From the NCBI GenBank assembly GCA_013397695.1, contig VYZI01000573.1, positions 236,582 through 300,581 of the forward strand: a DNA stretch of 64,000 nt, given 5' to 3'. The notes under the pieces were generated by a model that ran no database searches, was not told where the DNA came from, and was given only the letters and a program-made list of their open reading frames with translations. This document shows, in pieces, positions 24,250 through 34,870 of the stretch. The DNA comes from Centropus unirufus. Lineage: Eukaryota; Chordata; Aves; Cuculiformes; Centropidae. The translations under genes and the position numbers were made by a program. Each line of letters begins with the position of its first letter. Position 1 is the stretch's first letter.

Positions 24250-24773
24250 ATTGAACCCACCTGGAGTATTAAGTCCAACTCTGAAATCTCCAGCATAAGG
24301 AGGATATGGAACTGTTAGAAGGTGCCCAGAGAAAGCCAAAAAGATGATCCAAGCGCTGGATCTCCTCCCATATGAGGACAGGTCGAGAGAGTTGGGATTT
24401 CTTCAGCATGGAGAGCAGGAGGTGCCAGGGAGACCTTAGAGCAGATTCCAGCACTGAAAGGGTCCCCAGAAAAGCCGCGGAAGGGGTCTTGATCAAGGAA
24501 TGCAGGGCCAGGACAAGGGTGAATGATTTTGAGCCAAAAGAGAGGAGATTGAGATGAGAATTTGGGAAGAAATGTTTTGGTGTGAGGGTGGGGAGGCCCT
24601 GGCCCAGGCTGCCCAGAGCAGTGGGGGCTGCCCCATCCCTGGAGGTGTTCAAGGCCAGGTTGGATGGGGTTTGGAGCCCCTGATGCAGTGGGAGGTGTCC
24701 CTGCCCATGGCAGGGGGTGGGACTGGATGAGCTTTGAGGTCCCTTCCAACCCACAACATTCTGTGGTTCTATG
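24250..24773 (+). mobile_element. CR1 LINE 3' fragment (type A), about 0.5 kb
   Basis: Plus-strand CR1 from a diverged ORF2 C-terminal region (CACCTGGAGTATTAAGTCCA, GAACTGTTAGAAGGTGCCCA, ATGATCCAAGCGCTGGATCT) through the 3' UTR to the type A tail with one octamer. It is the inverted partner of 22607-23103. The peptide EQVQRRA-type segment expected here is broken by frameshifts. Confidence 0.94.
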
Positions 24774-25593
24774 AAAGACAAGTATGGCCAAAGCAACTCT
24801 TATTTTCAGAGAAAGCAGGCTGATAATTGGGGAGGCAAGCTGGCACACAAAAGCAGCTTGGGAAGCCTGGTGGCATCAGTATCTCCTGCCACACCAACAC
24901 TCACCTGAAGGAGAGTGTCACTTACAGCAATGTTTTTGCATAAGAAATGAATCCCATCAGAAATACCTGGCCCTCTTGCAAGCTCTTTCCATATTGGAAA
25001 GAGCTGCCAAAAGTGAAGTCTGAATATTAGCTAACTGCTTCCATCAAATAGCATAACTACACAGTGTTGAATAAGCTGAGAAATAAAGTCAATTGTAGAG
25101 TAACAAATGATGTATTTGCTGCAATAGAGGTGCTTGAGCTTTCAAAGCTCACAAAATGTCTTCTCTTTTTTTTTTTTCTTTTCCAAATTAAATTTCCTTG
25201 AAATCAATGTATTCCCATGGAAATTCTTTATTACAACAAAATGCCATTTAAATGCCATTTTCTGGTGGAAATGCTCTGTTGGTGTGTTATTGACACGGTT
25301 CAATTACTGCACTTGCACTCACAGTAGCAATGCGCCAGACAAACAGCACCCAGGGCACATTCCTCACTTCCTCCAGACAGGCTTTTGTGTCCCCATAGAT
25401 TCAGTGGCTGAACTCCAGGCCGGGCTGGGAGGATTCATCTGATGTGTCTTGACACATTCTGGGGGCAGAAGTTCCTATTTGGGGAAGATCTCCAGACTCC
25501 TGTACCTTCTTCCGTTGATCCAGGACCATTCACATGACGGGGTCAGGTCCTCTTCCAGGACTGGCTCTGCCCATAGTGGAGCCCATGAGAAAT
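24774..25593. other. Unique DNA with T tract
   Basis: A T12 run lies at 25166-25177. Nothing else recognised. Confidence 0.45.
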
Positions 25594-25728
25594 GGTGTTC
25601 AAGGCCAGGTGGGATGAGGCTTTGAGGAACCTGATCCAGTGGGAGGCGTCCCTGCCCATGGCAGGGATGTTGAAGCTGGATGGGCTTTGAGGTCTGTTCT
25701 AATCCAAACCCTTCTGTGATTCTTTGAA
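25594..25728 (+). mobile_element. CR1 LINE tail fragment (type A)
   Basis: Only the last 135 bp of CR1: GGTGTTCAAGGCCAGGTGGG, GTGGGAGGCGTCCCTGCCCA, then a mutated type A tail (GGTCTGTTCTAATCCAAACC) and octamers. Older than most type A copies judged by its substitutions. Confidence 0.92.
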
Positions 25729-26599
25729 ATACAAAAGCTCAACCAAGCCACTACGTGTGTGGAGCCCTGCTTAAAGAGAGGCGCTCAGACCTGTTGAGTT
25801 CCTTCTCCAGGCATGGGAATCATTATTTGACTCCCATCTCATCCTCCTCTGGCAATAGATTTGCATCTTCTGCCTTTGCAATTCAGCTGTGTGATTTCTC
25901 ATGCTCTGAAGATCCCACATGCCCAGTAAGGTTGCCGCCAGACTGGTTTATCCCCTGTCTGCTTTTGTCCCTAAATGCCCTGGACCTGTTGGAATCACAG
26001 CTTACACACGCCTGGCTGCCCGGTGCTCAGCAGCTTCAACCTTTAAGCAGCTGCTCCTTGTATTCTTTCATCTTTTAAACCTGGATAAACCTTCTTTGAA
26101 GGGACCACACCAGCTCCTGCCCCAACAGGCAACCACTGTTTGAAGCCCTCCTGCAGCCATGCAGGCAGGAAACACCTCCTGAACAGTCTCTGTCTCCTTA
26201 GTATGGGAACGATGTCTTTGGTGGCCAAGGAGAACAGGTGGGTGGGAGCTGAAGCTGCCTGTGCCCCATCTCCAGCCCGTGCTCTGTGGAAATGAGGGCA
26301 GCACTTTTCCTTTCATAGTCAGAAAGTCATTTCTCACCTGCTTCTGCCTGGTGCAGCTCAGACAGTGAAGTGCTTTGACCACGCCAGGAGAATCCAAGTC
26401 CCAGTCCTGCCTGTTACTGTGGGGAACCTGCTGCCTGCTCGGAGTCAGGAGGGCTGGAGCTGGATGATGGGACAGATGCACCCTCGATGAATTTCTGGGG
26501 ATGCAAAGCCAAGAGGAGTGGCTGATACATCTGATGGGTGTGCTACCATTCAGCGGGACTCCCCCATGCTGCTTGGAGCTCCGTAAATGCTTGCAGTGG
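25729..26599. other. Unique DNA
   Basis: Nothing recognised. The 186-codon minus frame at 26068-26628 overlaps the following CR1 and lacks any domain. Confidence 0.4.
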
Positions 26600-26836
26600 T
26601 GCCCTGGGACAGGACACACCAGGCACAAACTAAAATACAGGAAAACTTTTTAGAATGTAGAAGGACGATCTTTGACTGGGAGGGTGGTTGAGCACATGAA
26701 GTGCCCAGGTTGTGTTGTTTCCATCCATGGAGATAATCAAAACCCACCTGGATGTGGCCCTGCCCTGGGTGACCCTGCAGGGTTTGAACTGGAGGATCTC
26801 CAGAGGTGCATTCCATCCTCAGATATTCTGAGATTT
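26600..26836 (+). mobile_element. Old CR1 LINE 3' fragment
   Basis: Plus-strand, diverged CR1. The visible parts are GACACACCAGGCACAAACTA, GGGAGGGTGGTTGAGCAC, CCATGGAGATAATCAAAACC, CACCTGGATGTGGCCCTG and GGATCTCCAGAGGTGCATTC, followed by degraded octamers. This is the tail type with GATCTCCAGAGGTCCCTTCC, older than the A, B and C types around it. Confidence 0.85.
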
Positions 26837-27975
26837 TGGGTTCTTCTGAGTGCTCTGTGATGATCTCTTGGGCAAGGGATGATCACAGCACAGCGTTATC
26901 TGGGCTGCCCTCAACCTCTTCCTGCCTCTCCAGGTCCCTACCTGTAGAAAAGCTTTTTCCAGGCCACCCTACGCTTGAAAAAACAATACCAACCATCTCA
27001 GTACCCTGTGCACTGCATTGGAGGAGATTTGGAGGGAGAATGTGGATCTCTTGGCTGTGTCAAGTGGGATAGAACGGGGCAGACCTTGCCCTCCCTGCTG
27101 AGACCGGTAACCAGGGAGCAGCAACGCGAGGATGCACAGGGATGTCCCTTCCCCAGCTGCACTCCTCCCTGCTCTGCTGTGGGAGCATCCAGGGAAGTGG
27201 AATAACATTATATTCTCCTTTCCACTCAGGTCATTAAAGCAGAGTGCCCTGTTTCCTTCCCGAATTAAGCTGATGTACAGTTTGGCAGCCTGGATAATCT
27301 CCTAAAACTCTCCTGCAAGGCTGCATGACCCATCCTGTCCTCCCCCATCGGTGGGGTCTCCCCAGGAAAAGGGGCTGCTGTGGTTAATCCCTGCAGCATT
27401 TCTTCTGGAAACACAATGTGTGTTCTCCTGCAAAGCGAGCTGCCCCAGCCCCTCGGGGTGCAAGCCCTTTGCTTCGGTTCCAGTTCCTCCCTCCTACAGA
27501 AACCCGCTCAGCCTCCTCTCTGCAAACACACGCTGCAGCCACCGAGACCCAAATCCAGCCCTGCAGCCATCCCTCCAGAGGCAGGGCAGATGCAGAGGGG
27601 ATTATTTTTACTCACTTCAATAATTGGCTTGAAATGGCCAAAACTTTTTTAATCTCTGCTCTATTTCACCCTGATTCTTTGCTGCAGCCTCTTTTTCTTA
27701 GCTACAGCTCACGTCAGAGAGCAAGGGGCTTGAAGTTTGTTCTCACAAATAAACTGAGTAACCTGTAGACCTATGGCAAATTAAAAGAAGCTTATTTAGC
27801 TATGCAGATACACTCGGCTCCGTTTCTTTTTTCAGGTTTGGCAGTTCATTAATAACAGCCCACTGGTACAGAGAAAATATCACACCAGGCAATCAGCAGC
27901 ACTCAGCGAGGAACCTGAGGATGCTGGCAGGTCTGCTGAAAGGGAAAGGAAAGAAAAAGCCACATTGGGATAAAG
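26837..27975. other. Unique DNA
   Basis: No gene or repeat recognised. Three overlapping + frames of 90-116 codons at 27351-27768 lie in C-rich DNA and show no motif. Confidence 0.45.
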
Positions 27976-28875
27976 GAATCATAGACTAGTTTGGGCTGGA
28001 AGGGACTTCAAAATCCCAACCCTCTTACCATGGGCAGGGACACCTCCCACTGCATCAGGGGGCTCCAAGCCCCATCCAACCTGGCCTTGAACACCTCCAG
28101 GGATGGGGCAGCCACCACTGCTCTGGGCAACCTGGGCCAGGGCCTCCCCACCCTCACAGCAAAACATTTCTCCCCAAGATCTCGTTTCAGTCTCCCCTCT
28201 TGCAGATTAAAACCCTTCCCCTCATCCTGTGCCTGCACTCCCTCCCCAGCTTCCCTGGAGCCCCTTTCAGCACTGGAAGCTGCTCTAAGATCTCCTCACA
28301 ACCTTCTCTTCTCCAGGCTGAACAACCCCAACTCTTCCAGCCTGTCCTTGTACAGGAGGTTCTCCAGCCCTTGAACCATCTCTGTGGCCTCCTCTGGACT
28401 TGTTCCAACAGCTCCAGGTCCTCCCTGTGCTGAGGACTCCAGACCTGGCCCCAGGGCTCCAGGTGGGGTCTCACAATGCGGAGCAGAGGGGCAGAATCCC
28501 CTCCCTCTCCCTGCTGGTCCCACTGCTGTGGGTGCAGCCCAGGACATGGGTGGGCTCTGGGCTGGGAGCACCCGTTTCCAGCTCCTGCATTGCTTCTCAT
28601 CCCCCCGCACCCGAGCCCTTCTCCTCAGGGCTGTTCCCAATCCATTCCTCACCCAGCCTGGGATTGCCCTGACCCAGGTGCAGGACCTTGCACTTGGCCT
28701 TTTCGAACCTGACGAGGTTCTCACAGCCCCACCTCACAAGTCTCTCCAGGTCCCTCTGGAAGTCAATCCTTCCTTCCAGGACAGCTCCACACAACTCAGT
28801 GCTGACAGCAAACGTGCTGAGGGTGCCCTCAATCCCTCCGCAGCCTTCCAGCTCCAGGCAGCCGAGCAAGCCAGA
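27976..28875 (-). mobile_element. Longest minus-strand CR1 LINE (type A), 0.9 kb
   Basis: Minus-strand CR1 with tail, complete 3' UTR and about 600 bp of ORF2. Read on the minus strand, the protein has EGTLSTF, RDLERL, then KAKCKVLHLG, which are standard CR1 reverse-transcriptase C-terminal blocks. The active site at 28790-28812 reads FAVSTEL where FADDTKL is expected, so both catalytic Asp are lost. The frame breaks after the LHLG block. Downstream pieces (LELLEQVQ, LEELGLFSLEKRRL) are visible in other frames. It is a 5'-truncated, dead copy but among the better preserved. Confidence 0.96.
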
Positions 28876-29665
28876 GCAAACACTTTATTCGATTCATTTA
28901 GCCCTTTCCTTTCTCATGAAATATTTGCAGTCTTCATTTTGACCCACATGTATTTGTTGATGAACCAGCTCTGTTAATCATTCATGGCAAAACCCTCCAG
29001 CCTATGTGTTCTTAGCCCACTGTTTGCTCGGTTGCCTCCAGAATTGGAAATTCAGCTCTGTAGGCTGCGGGTGACATGCAGTCTCCTTTGTATATTCGTC
29101 TGCAGGAAAAAAATGGTCTTGAATCATTACTTGAGGGACCAAAATGAAAAGAAGTCAAAGGGAAATATTATAGCTGAAAGATTATGGTCTGAAATGACTG
29201 ATTTTTATTTAACGCATTAACCAATATACATTTTCAAATATAGGCTCAAGCCTACTTAAGGCAAAGTTCAAGTTAATATTGATATTTGAAGGAAGAAGCA
29301 CTTTCATATTAATCACCTACCTATTTAATGTCTGTTATGAGACAGAGCTTATGGGCTACGTCTCCAGACACATTTTCAAATGGTTCAGGCTAACTTTGAT
29401 CCTTCTTAATGACGGAGAGCAATTATATAATGGGTTCAGAAACACTTTTAATGCACAACTTGCATGGGGTTTGGGTCTTTTTGGTGGGTTTTTTTTTTTT
29501 TTTTGCAGTGTTGTCAGATAATATCTCAACAACATTTCTGGGAAGCAAAAATGACCATCCTTGGCTAACTCTGCATTTTTACTTTGCAGCCTCAGAGTTG
29601 CAGCCTGATTTGCAGCAGGCTGGAGTCTGAATGTAAGCTAGTGGTGGGCAAAAGTACAAGATGCT
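28876..29665. other. Unique AT-rich DNA with T16 run; possible conserved element
   Basis: A T16 run lies at 29489-29504. The part 29140-29460 is AT-rich, transposon-free and holds motifs such as GATTTTTATTTAACGCATTA. It is considered as a possible conserved non-coding element. No coding exon seen. Confidence 0.4.
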
Positions 29666-29985
29666 GGAATCGTAGGATCATTAAGGCTGGAAAAGCCCTC
29701 TAAGTTCATCCAGCCCAACCATCAGCCCAAACCCACCGCATCTACTAAACCACATCCCACAGGACCACAACCCCTCCAGGGTTGGAGACTCCAACTCTGC
29801 CCAGGGCAGCCTCTGCCAGGGCTTCACTACTCTGTCAGTAAAGAAATATTCCCTAATATCCAATCTCAACCTCCCATGGCACAACTTGAGGCCGTTTCTT
29901 CTCATCCTATCCCTTGTTACTTTGGAGAAGAGCCCAACACCCACCTCACCACAGCCTCCCTTCAGGGAGCCGTAGAAAACCTGCA
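29666..29985 (-). mobile_element. CR1 LINE 3' fragment (type C)
   Basis: Minus-strand CR1 from the reversed tail (GGATCATTAAGGCTGGAAAA) through CCCTCCAGGGTTGGAGACTC, GGCAGCCTCTGCCAGGGCTT and AAATATTCCCTAATATCCAA to CACCTCACCACAGCCTCCCT. It pairs in inverted orientation with 30487-30685. Confidence 0.94.
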
Positions 29986-30486
29986 GGCTTCTCCTTCAGC
30001 CAAGGATGCACAGAACACCACAGGTGGAAAGGAGCTGGAGGGAATTATCCTCTGCAGGGCAGCTGATGGTGGTCCAGGCCACGGGCTCACACATTGCCAT
30101 GGCAACCGCATCCACCAGGGCAGCAGGGATGGTGAGATGGTGAGAAAACCCAGGCCAGCAGCATGGAAAAGCTCAGCTCACACCAAACCTGGTGGAGGCT
30201 GGGAATACAGCAGGGTCTGTTGCCATGGCTGGGGTGGGAAGGGTGACCAAGCAGATGGAGTGGAAGGAGGTGGATATCCTCCCAGAGGAGTCTAGGAGGA
30301 ACTGCGCACTTGGAGGTGGTGGCTCTTGGCACGTGGAAGGGTCCTGGTTGGAGCCAAGAGTGAACAGGAGCAGAAATGCCCATGGAGAAGTCTGGGTGTG
30401 TGCATATGAGCATGTGTGTGTGTGTGTGCATGCGTGTATGAACGTGTGCATATGTGCATGTGTATGAGTGGGTGCATGTTTATATG
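29986..30486. other. Unique DNA ending in TG-rich tract
   Basis: A unique GC-moderate spacer between two CR1 copies of opposite strand. It ends in the TG-rich stretch listed separately. Confidence 0.45.
30396..30480. repeat. TG/CATG-rich simple repeat
   Basis: About 85 bp of imperfect TG dinucleotides with interspersed CATG and TATG. The purest part is (TG) around 30415-30428. Such mixed TG/CATG arrays mutate readily in length. Confidence 0.85.
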
Positions 30487-30685
30487 GAAGTTTAGGCTGA
30501 ATATTAAGAAATCTTCCTTGTCAAGCACCAGCCCAGGCTGCCTAGGGAAGTGAGTGCCACCCCTGGAGGGATTTAAAAAGCGTGTGGATGTGGTGCTTAG
30601 GGACATGGTTTAGTAGTAGACTTGGCAGCGTGAGGTTTATGGTTGGGCTTGATGGTCTTCAATGTCTTTTCCAACCTGAATGGTT
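30487..30685 (+). mobile_element. CR1 LINE 3' fragment (type C)
   Basis: Plus-strand CR1: GAAGTTTAGGCTGAATATTA, CAGCCCAGGCTGCCTAGGGA, CCCCTGGAGGGATTTAAAAA, GGACATGGTTTAGTAGTAGA, then the type C tail TCTTTTCCAACCTGAATGGT. The final octamers are missing. Confidence 0.92.
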
Positions 30686-31614
30686 AAGCTGAATGCCTAA
30701 CCAGGCAGCTCCTCCTTCCACAAACCTCTGTCTTTGTCTCTTTGCCACAATTGCTGTTCTGCAACGATCAGGTCCCTGTTTTACAAGGCATCCACCTGGA
30801 AGGGTTTGGGCTGCATTTGGCACAAGGTGCCCAGGCACATCCTGCGCCCCTGCAGTGCTCAGCATGATTTTCTCCTCTGAAGGCAACATCAGCACCAAGC
30901 CTGAGCACCATGAAACAAGTAGGGATGAGTTAAAACAGCATTTTACAGCTCCCGGCCCTGCCTCTCCTCAAGGAGAATGTTGAATGAAGCAAAGCAGTGC
31001 AAGGAACAGGTTGGAAACCCAGAAAATCTCCTGCTGAGTGCACCCTGGAGGAGAAGTGGGGCTGCCTGGTGTCCTCTGCTGAGGGTGAGGCTGAACCACA
31101 GGTGGTGGCCACAGCGTCATTAAAGTGGCCGTAGACCCAAGCAGCATCCTCTTCCTCTGCCAAGGGCTCTCTTAGCACAGAAAGCCTGCACCACGCAGGG
31201 GGAACAGATGGGCAGGTGTCGGGGGAAATGAATGTGTTTAGAGCTTGCAGCAAGCGTAGTGGGGAGCAGAGTAAGATGCAGCTTTCACCTGAAAAACATC
31301 ATAAGAGGTTGGTGCAGATCATCTCTGAGGAAGAGGATAGGGGAGATGCTGATGTGCCTCTGGTCCAGAGGCGGACACTGAATGCTGGGATGGCCAGCAA
31401 AGGCTTCTCCCAATTCTGCATTTACACATGTGCCTGCATGTGTTCCTGCCTTTACAATGTAGAGGTGAACCTTTCCAGTTTGGGAAACTCATTCTGGTGA
31501 ATTCAGAATTCAGAGCTTGTCCCCAGTGTCGGCTGAGGTTCACAAGAGGGGAAAGAGGAGAGGGTGAGAGGTGTGGAATAGGGGCAATGGGAAGGAAGGT
31601 TGCAAAACAGAGTG
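30686..31614. other. Unique DNA
   Basis: No gene or repeat recognised. The 107-codon minus frame at 30930-31253 has no motif. Confidence 0.45.
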
Positions 31615-32085
31615 GGAGAATCCAGCCAGTTCCACCCCCTGCCATGGGCAAAGTCACCTCCCACTGGATCAGGGTGCCTAAAACCCCATCCAACCTGGCC
31701 TTGAACACCTCCAGGGATGGGGCAGCCACCGCTGCTCTGAGCAACCTGGACCAGGGACCCCCACCTTTACTGCAAAACATCTCTTCTTAAGATCTAAATC
31801 TTCCATCTTTCAGCCAAAAAGTGTCCCCCTTCATCCTATCCCTGCACCCCCTAACCAAGAGCCCCTCCCCAGCTTTCCTGGAGATCCTTTCAGCACTGGA
31901 AGCTGCTCTAAGGTCTCCCTGGAAGCTTCTCTCTAGGCTGAACAACCCCAGCTCTCTCATCCTGTCCACGTATGGGAGGTTCTCCAGCCCTTGGATAATG
32001 TCCATGGCCTCCTCTGGCCTCACTCTAACAGCTCCTTGTCCTTCCTGTGCTGAGGACTCCAGGACTGAAACCCAGTTCTCCAGAA
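31615..32085 (-). mobile_element. CR1 LINE 3' fragment (type A), about 0.47 kb
   Basis: Minus-strand CR1 that lacks its octamers and part of the tail: it begins at CCAGCCAGTTCCACCCCCTG. It continues through the 3' UTR and ORF2 end (GAGATCCTTTCAGCACTGGA, AGGCTGAACAACCCCAGCTC, TCCTGTGCTGAGGACTCCAG). The missing tail suggests a deletion after insertion. Confidence 0.94.
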
Positions 32086-33174
32086 TTAAAATCACAAGAA
32101 CCCAAGCTCCATCCACATGAAGGCACACAAAGGAGCAATCCAGTTTGCAGGTATTTTGAGCGAGCCAGGGGCTCCTAATGTTCCTGTGCAGCTTCTGCTG
32201 TTGCTCGCGGCAGAAAAGCTGTTCATTTAAAGTGGCCAAATTTTCAGAGTGAAGGGAAAATTATGGTTATTAGACACACTTTTTTTTACCTGAAATGCAG
32301 ACTTTTGTTTAGATAACAAAGAATTTTTTATATTAGGGGCACTTTGAAGTGTTGCTGTTTGGATAGCGACATTGACGGCAGAATCCCAGCATGAAAAATG
32401 CAAAATATCTGGGTATATATGAGGTCCTCCACATATCATGGATATGCACCTCACAGTTCAATTAATTTAAAGCCAGCTCTAACCAATCTGGACCTGACTC
32501 AGCTCTCCCTCTCAGGACTGCGAGAGCACAGCTGGGCTGCCTGCATCAAGAGCTCCACGCTCAAATTCCATACACAGGATAAATAGACATGTATTAAAAA
32601 TAGGAGGTGATGTTTGTCAGAGGTGTCCACTTGCTTCACCTGCTGTAATAGGAAACATTGCTTTTGCCAGGTGCGAATTTGCAAGCCCCAGTTTCTGTGA
32701 TCTCATCTAAAAATGAAGGGCTTGGGAATGCATTTGAAGCAATTTTCTTTCACAGCTGCTCTGGTTTCGTACCTCGGTCACTTCTCTTGTGGTAGGAAGG
32801 ACATGGAGGTGTAGAACGAACCAACTCACCCACTGCCTTTAGAAAAATAAGGAAAATGGGCAGGCTCTTGAATTTATAAAAAATGTTGCACTCTCTGCAG
32901 TGTTCAGAACAGCACAAAATGAAGGGAGGCAACATCCGCCCTGTGCAAAAGCCAATCCACACTGATCCTGCCAGGAATGGGGCAGGGGAACCCCATGGAA
33001 TGTGCTGGGTGCAGAAAACCTCGATATGACGGGAGTGAGACCCCAAAAGCTGCACCTGCGTGGGTCCTTCTGGGTGGCATTGTTGGAACAAAGCCCTCGT
33101 GGGTCGAGCGATGCTCTGCATCCCTTTGTCTTGGTCCAGGCGTGCTGTGTCTCATGCGATAGGTGAGAGAGCGT
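32086..33174. other. Unique DNA
   Basis: Nothing recognised. 32200-32400 is AT-rich, with a T run near 32280. Confidence 0.45.
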
Positions 33175-33271
33175 TTAAGCCACTCTTAAAGCTGTGTAAG
33201 ACCTTAAACCCTCAGTGTCGCATAAGGACTTAAACGTCTTAAGACTGTAGCATGTCATAAGACAGAGTTAA
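33175..33271. repeat. TTAA-rich cluster 1
   Basis: Six TTAA tetramers lie at 33175, 33186, 33204, 33230, 33239 and 33268, most within CTTAAA or TTTAAGC contexts. About one in 256 bp is expected for equal base use. I do not recognise the sequence as a known repeat. It resembles the second cluster at 33794-33942. Confidence 0.6.
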
Positions 33272-33793
33272 AACAATATAAGCCTCCTTTAGCCTCTGTG
33301 GTCCTTGAAGGGCAGTTGTGTGGCGTCCCAAGGGCTCCTGTTCTAAAGGCCCCACAAAACCAGGCTTTCAGAGGGTTGTCCTTTCTTCGAGGCTGCTCTG
33401 AAGGCTCCCTTTGTCCCTGGCTGCATCAGGCTGGGAGGATGCAGGACGTCTCTTTCCTCCACAAGGTTTGAAGATGGTGGGACCAGGGCTTCTGGAGCCT
33501 GCCCAACCAAGGTGGTTTTCCCCCTTTCCTCGGCTGTGGGTTTGAAGAAGCAAGTCCTACTGGTGCATCTGGTGTGTCCGGAAGATGAAGCTGCACAATA
33601 AACACATTTTCCAAGCGGCACAGGCACAGGGGTGCAAGCAATAAGGCAGGAACACCCATCGGAGGAGCAATGTGCAAGGTCAAAAAGAAATGCCCAGGAG
33701 GCAAGCAGATGAACATGCCCTGTGCAAAACACGCACACCCTGATCCATAGGGCTTATCACAGGCTATAAAGACACATTTTGTGGAAAACCCTG
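33272..33793. other. Segment between two TTAA-rich clusters
   Basis: About 520 bp of mixed composition with no TTAA enrichment. A 131-codon minus frame at 33343-33738 is cysteine and serine rich but matches nothing I know. It may be the body of an unrecognised repeat bounded by the clusters, or ordinary unique DNA. Confidence 0.35.
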
Positions 33794-33945
33794 TTAAGAT
33801 ACTGGCTGCACATCACTGCTTTAAGCCCCTACAGCAACTTAAACTGGCTATAATGTTAAGCCTTTAGAGTATTTTAAACTGCTTAGATTGCTCAAAAGAC
33901 CAGCTTAATCTTAAACTGCAGTGCAGCTGCTTAAACAGTTTAAGC
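33794..33945. repeat. TTAA-rich cluster 2 with palindrome
   Basis: Nine TTAA tetramers start at 33794, 33821, 33839, 33856, 33874, 33905, 33911, 33931 and 33939. Three consecutive spacings are 17-18 bp. Recurrent forms are CTTAAAC, GTTAAGCC and TTTAAGC. A perfect 8 bp inverted repeat with one central base, GCTTAAACAGTTTAAGC, lies at 33929-33945. Family unknown. Confidence 0.65.
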
Positions 33946-34635
33946 TGATCTAAAAGCTCGCAGGAACACGGAGTGCTTGAACTATGCTTAGCCCTGTTTG
34001 TTGACTGAAGCGTGGTGCTGGCCCTGTCACACCCAGTGTGACACCAGGGCTGACATATAAGCTGTTTTCCTAAATAGACCTTGCAAAATCTTCAGGGGAG
34101 AAAAAAAGAGCTTCTCTTATCCCCTCCCAGCACCAGGCACAGCTCCAGGTGTGCTCATCCTTCTCCTTAGCAGCACAAATGGCACCAGCTCCCCAGGGAG
34201 AGCAAGGTCCCTGGGCACGATGTCCCCAACTGGGGAGGGCACTGGTGCAGCATCAGCACCTTTTTGGGTTTTCTGTCTGTGCAGTCAGTTTTGCAGAGAA
34301 AGGTGCTCACTAGTTGGGTTATTAATGGTCCTTTCTTGCACAGCCCAGCAGGAGTGAATGTTAGTTATCATCTTTCCCTATAATAAGTAATTGCTGGAAT
34401 CTTCAGTGATGAGGGCAGAAGACAATGCTTCATCCCTGAGCAGGGTGAAGCTACTTCTATACAGGCATTGTCTGCCATTGAGTCATCCCAGTCCTGTGAA
34501 TCTCTTCCCCAGCAGGGCCTTTTTTTCCCCAGTCCCACTGAGAAAGCCCAAGGGTTTTTTTTATTAAATATTTTTCCACCAGTGTTTTACCACAAAGAGG
34601 GCTTTAAGCAAAAATTCATCATTAAAACCCAAACT
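33946..34635. other. Unique DNA
   Basis: No recognised feature. T-rich patches lie at about 34519-34565. Confidence 0.45.
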
Positions 34636-34701
34636 CTGTAAAATAAAAGGATTGTAAGACCCTGGAATCTACAAAATCAAAGGATCATAGGACCCTGGAA
34701 T
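34636..34701. repeat. 33 bp tandem duplication
   Basis: Two adjacent 33 bp units (34636-34668 and 34669-34701) share AAGACCCTGGAAT or AGGACCCTGGAAT at their ends. A third partial unit (CTGTAAAAATCAA) follows. The units differ at about six positions, so the duplication is not recent. Confidence 0.85.
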
Positions 34702-34870
34702 CTGTAAAAATCAAGTTTTACTTAAGTTATTACAGCAAGTGAGGAAGCAAATTATTAGTAGTGATCAATCACAAGTTAACAGTAACAGCTTGTAAAGGCA
34801 ATGTGTCTAATTACCATAAGAGAATAAATACAGCGATTAAGAAGAATCCATCACCAATTGCTTAAACATC
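34636..34870 (-). mobile_element. Probable endogenous retrovirus LTR fragment
   Basis: Read on the minus strand, this AT-rich 235 bp block has AACTTAAGTAAAACTTGATT, a degraded polyadenylation-signal region, followed by ATTCCAGGGTCC, as in the R/U5 end of some avian retroviral LTRs. The outer end carries a tandem 33 bp duplication (34636-34701). No coding retroviral sequence is visible beside it. The call rests on general resemblance; it could be another repeat type. Confidence 0.4.

Noticed and set aside
26068..26628. 186-codon minus-strand frame
   Set aside because: Its upstream end lies inside an old CR1 fragment and the rest has no family resemblance.
30087..30606. Histidine/threonine-rich minus frames over the TG tract
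   Set aside because: They are translations of the CA side of the simple repeat.
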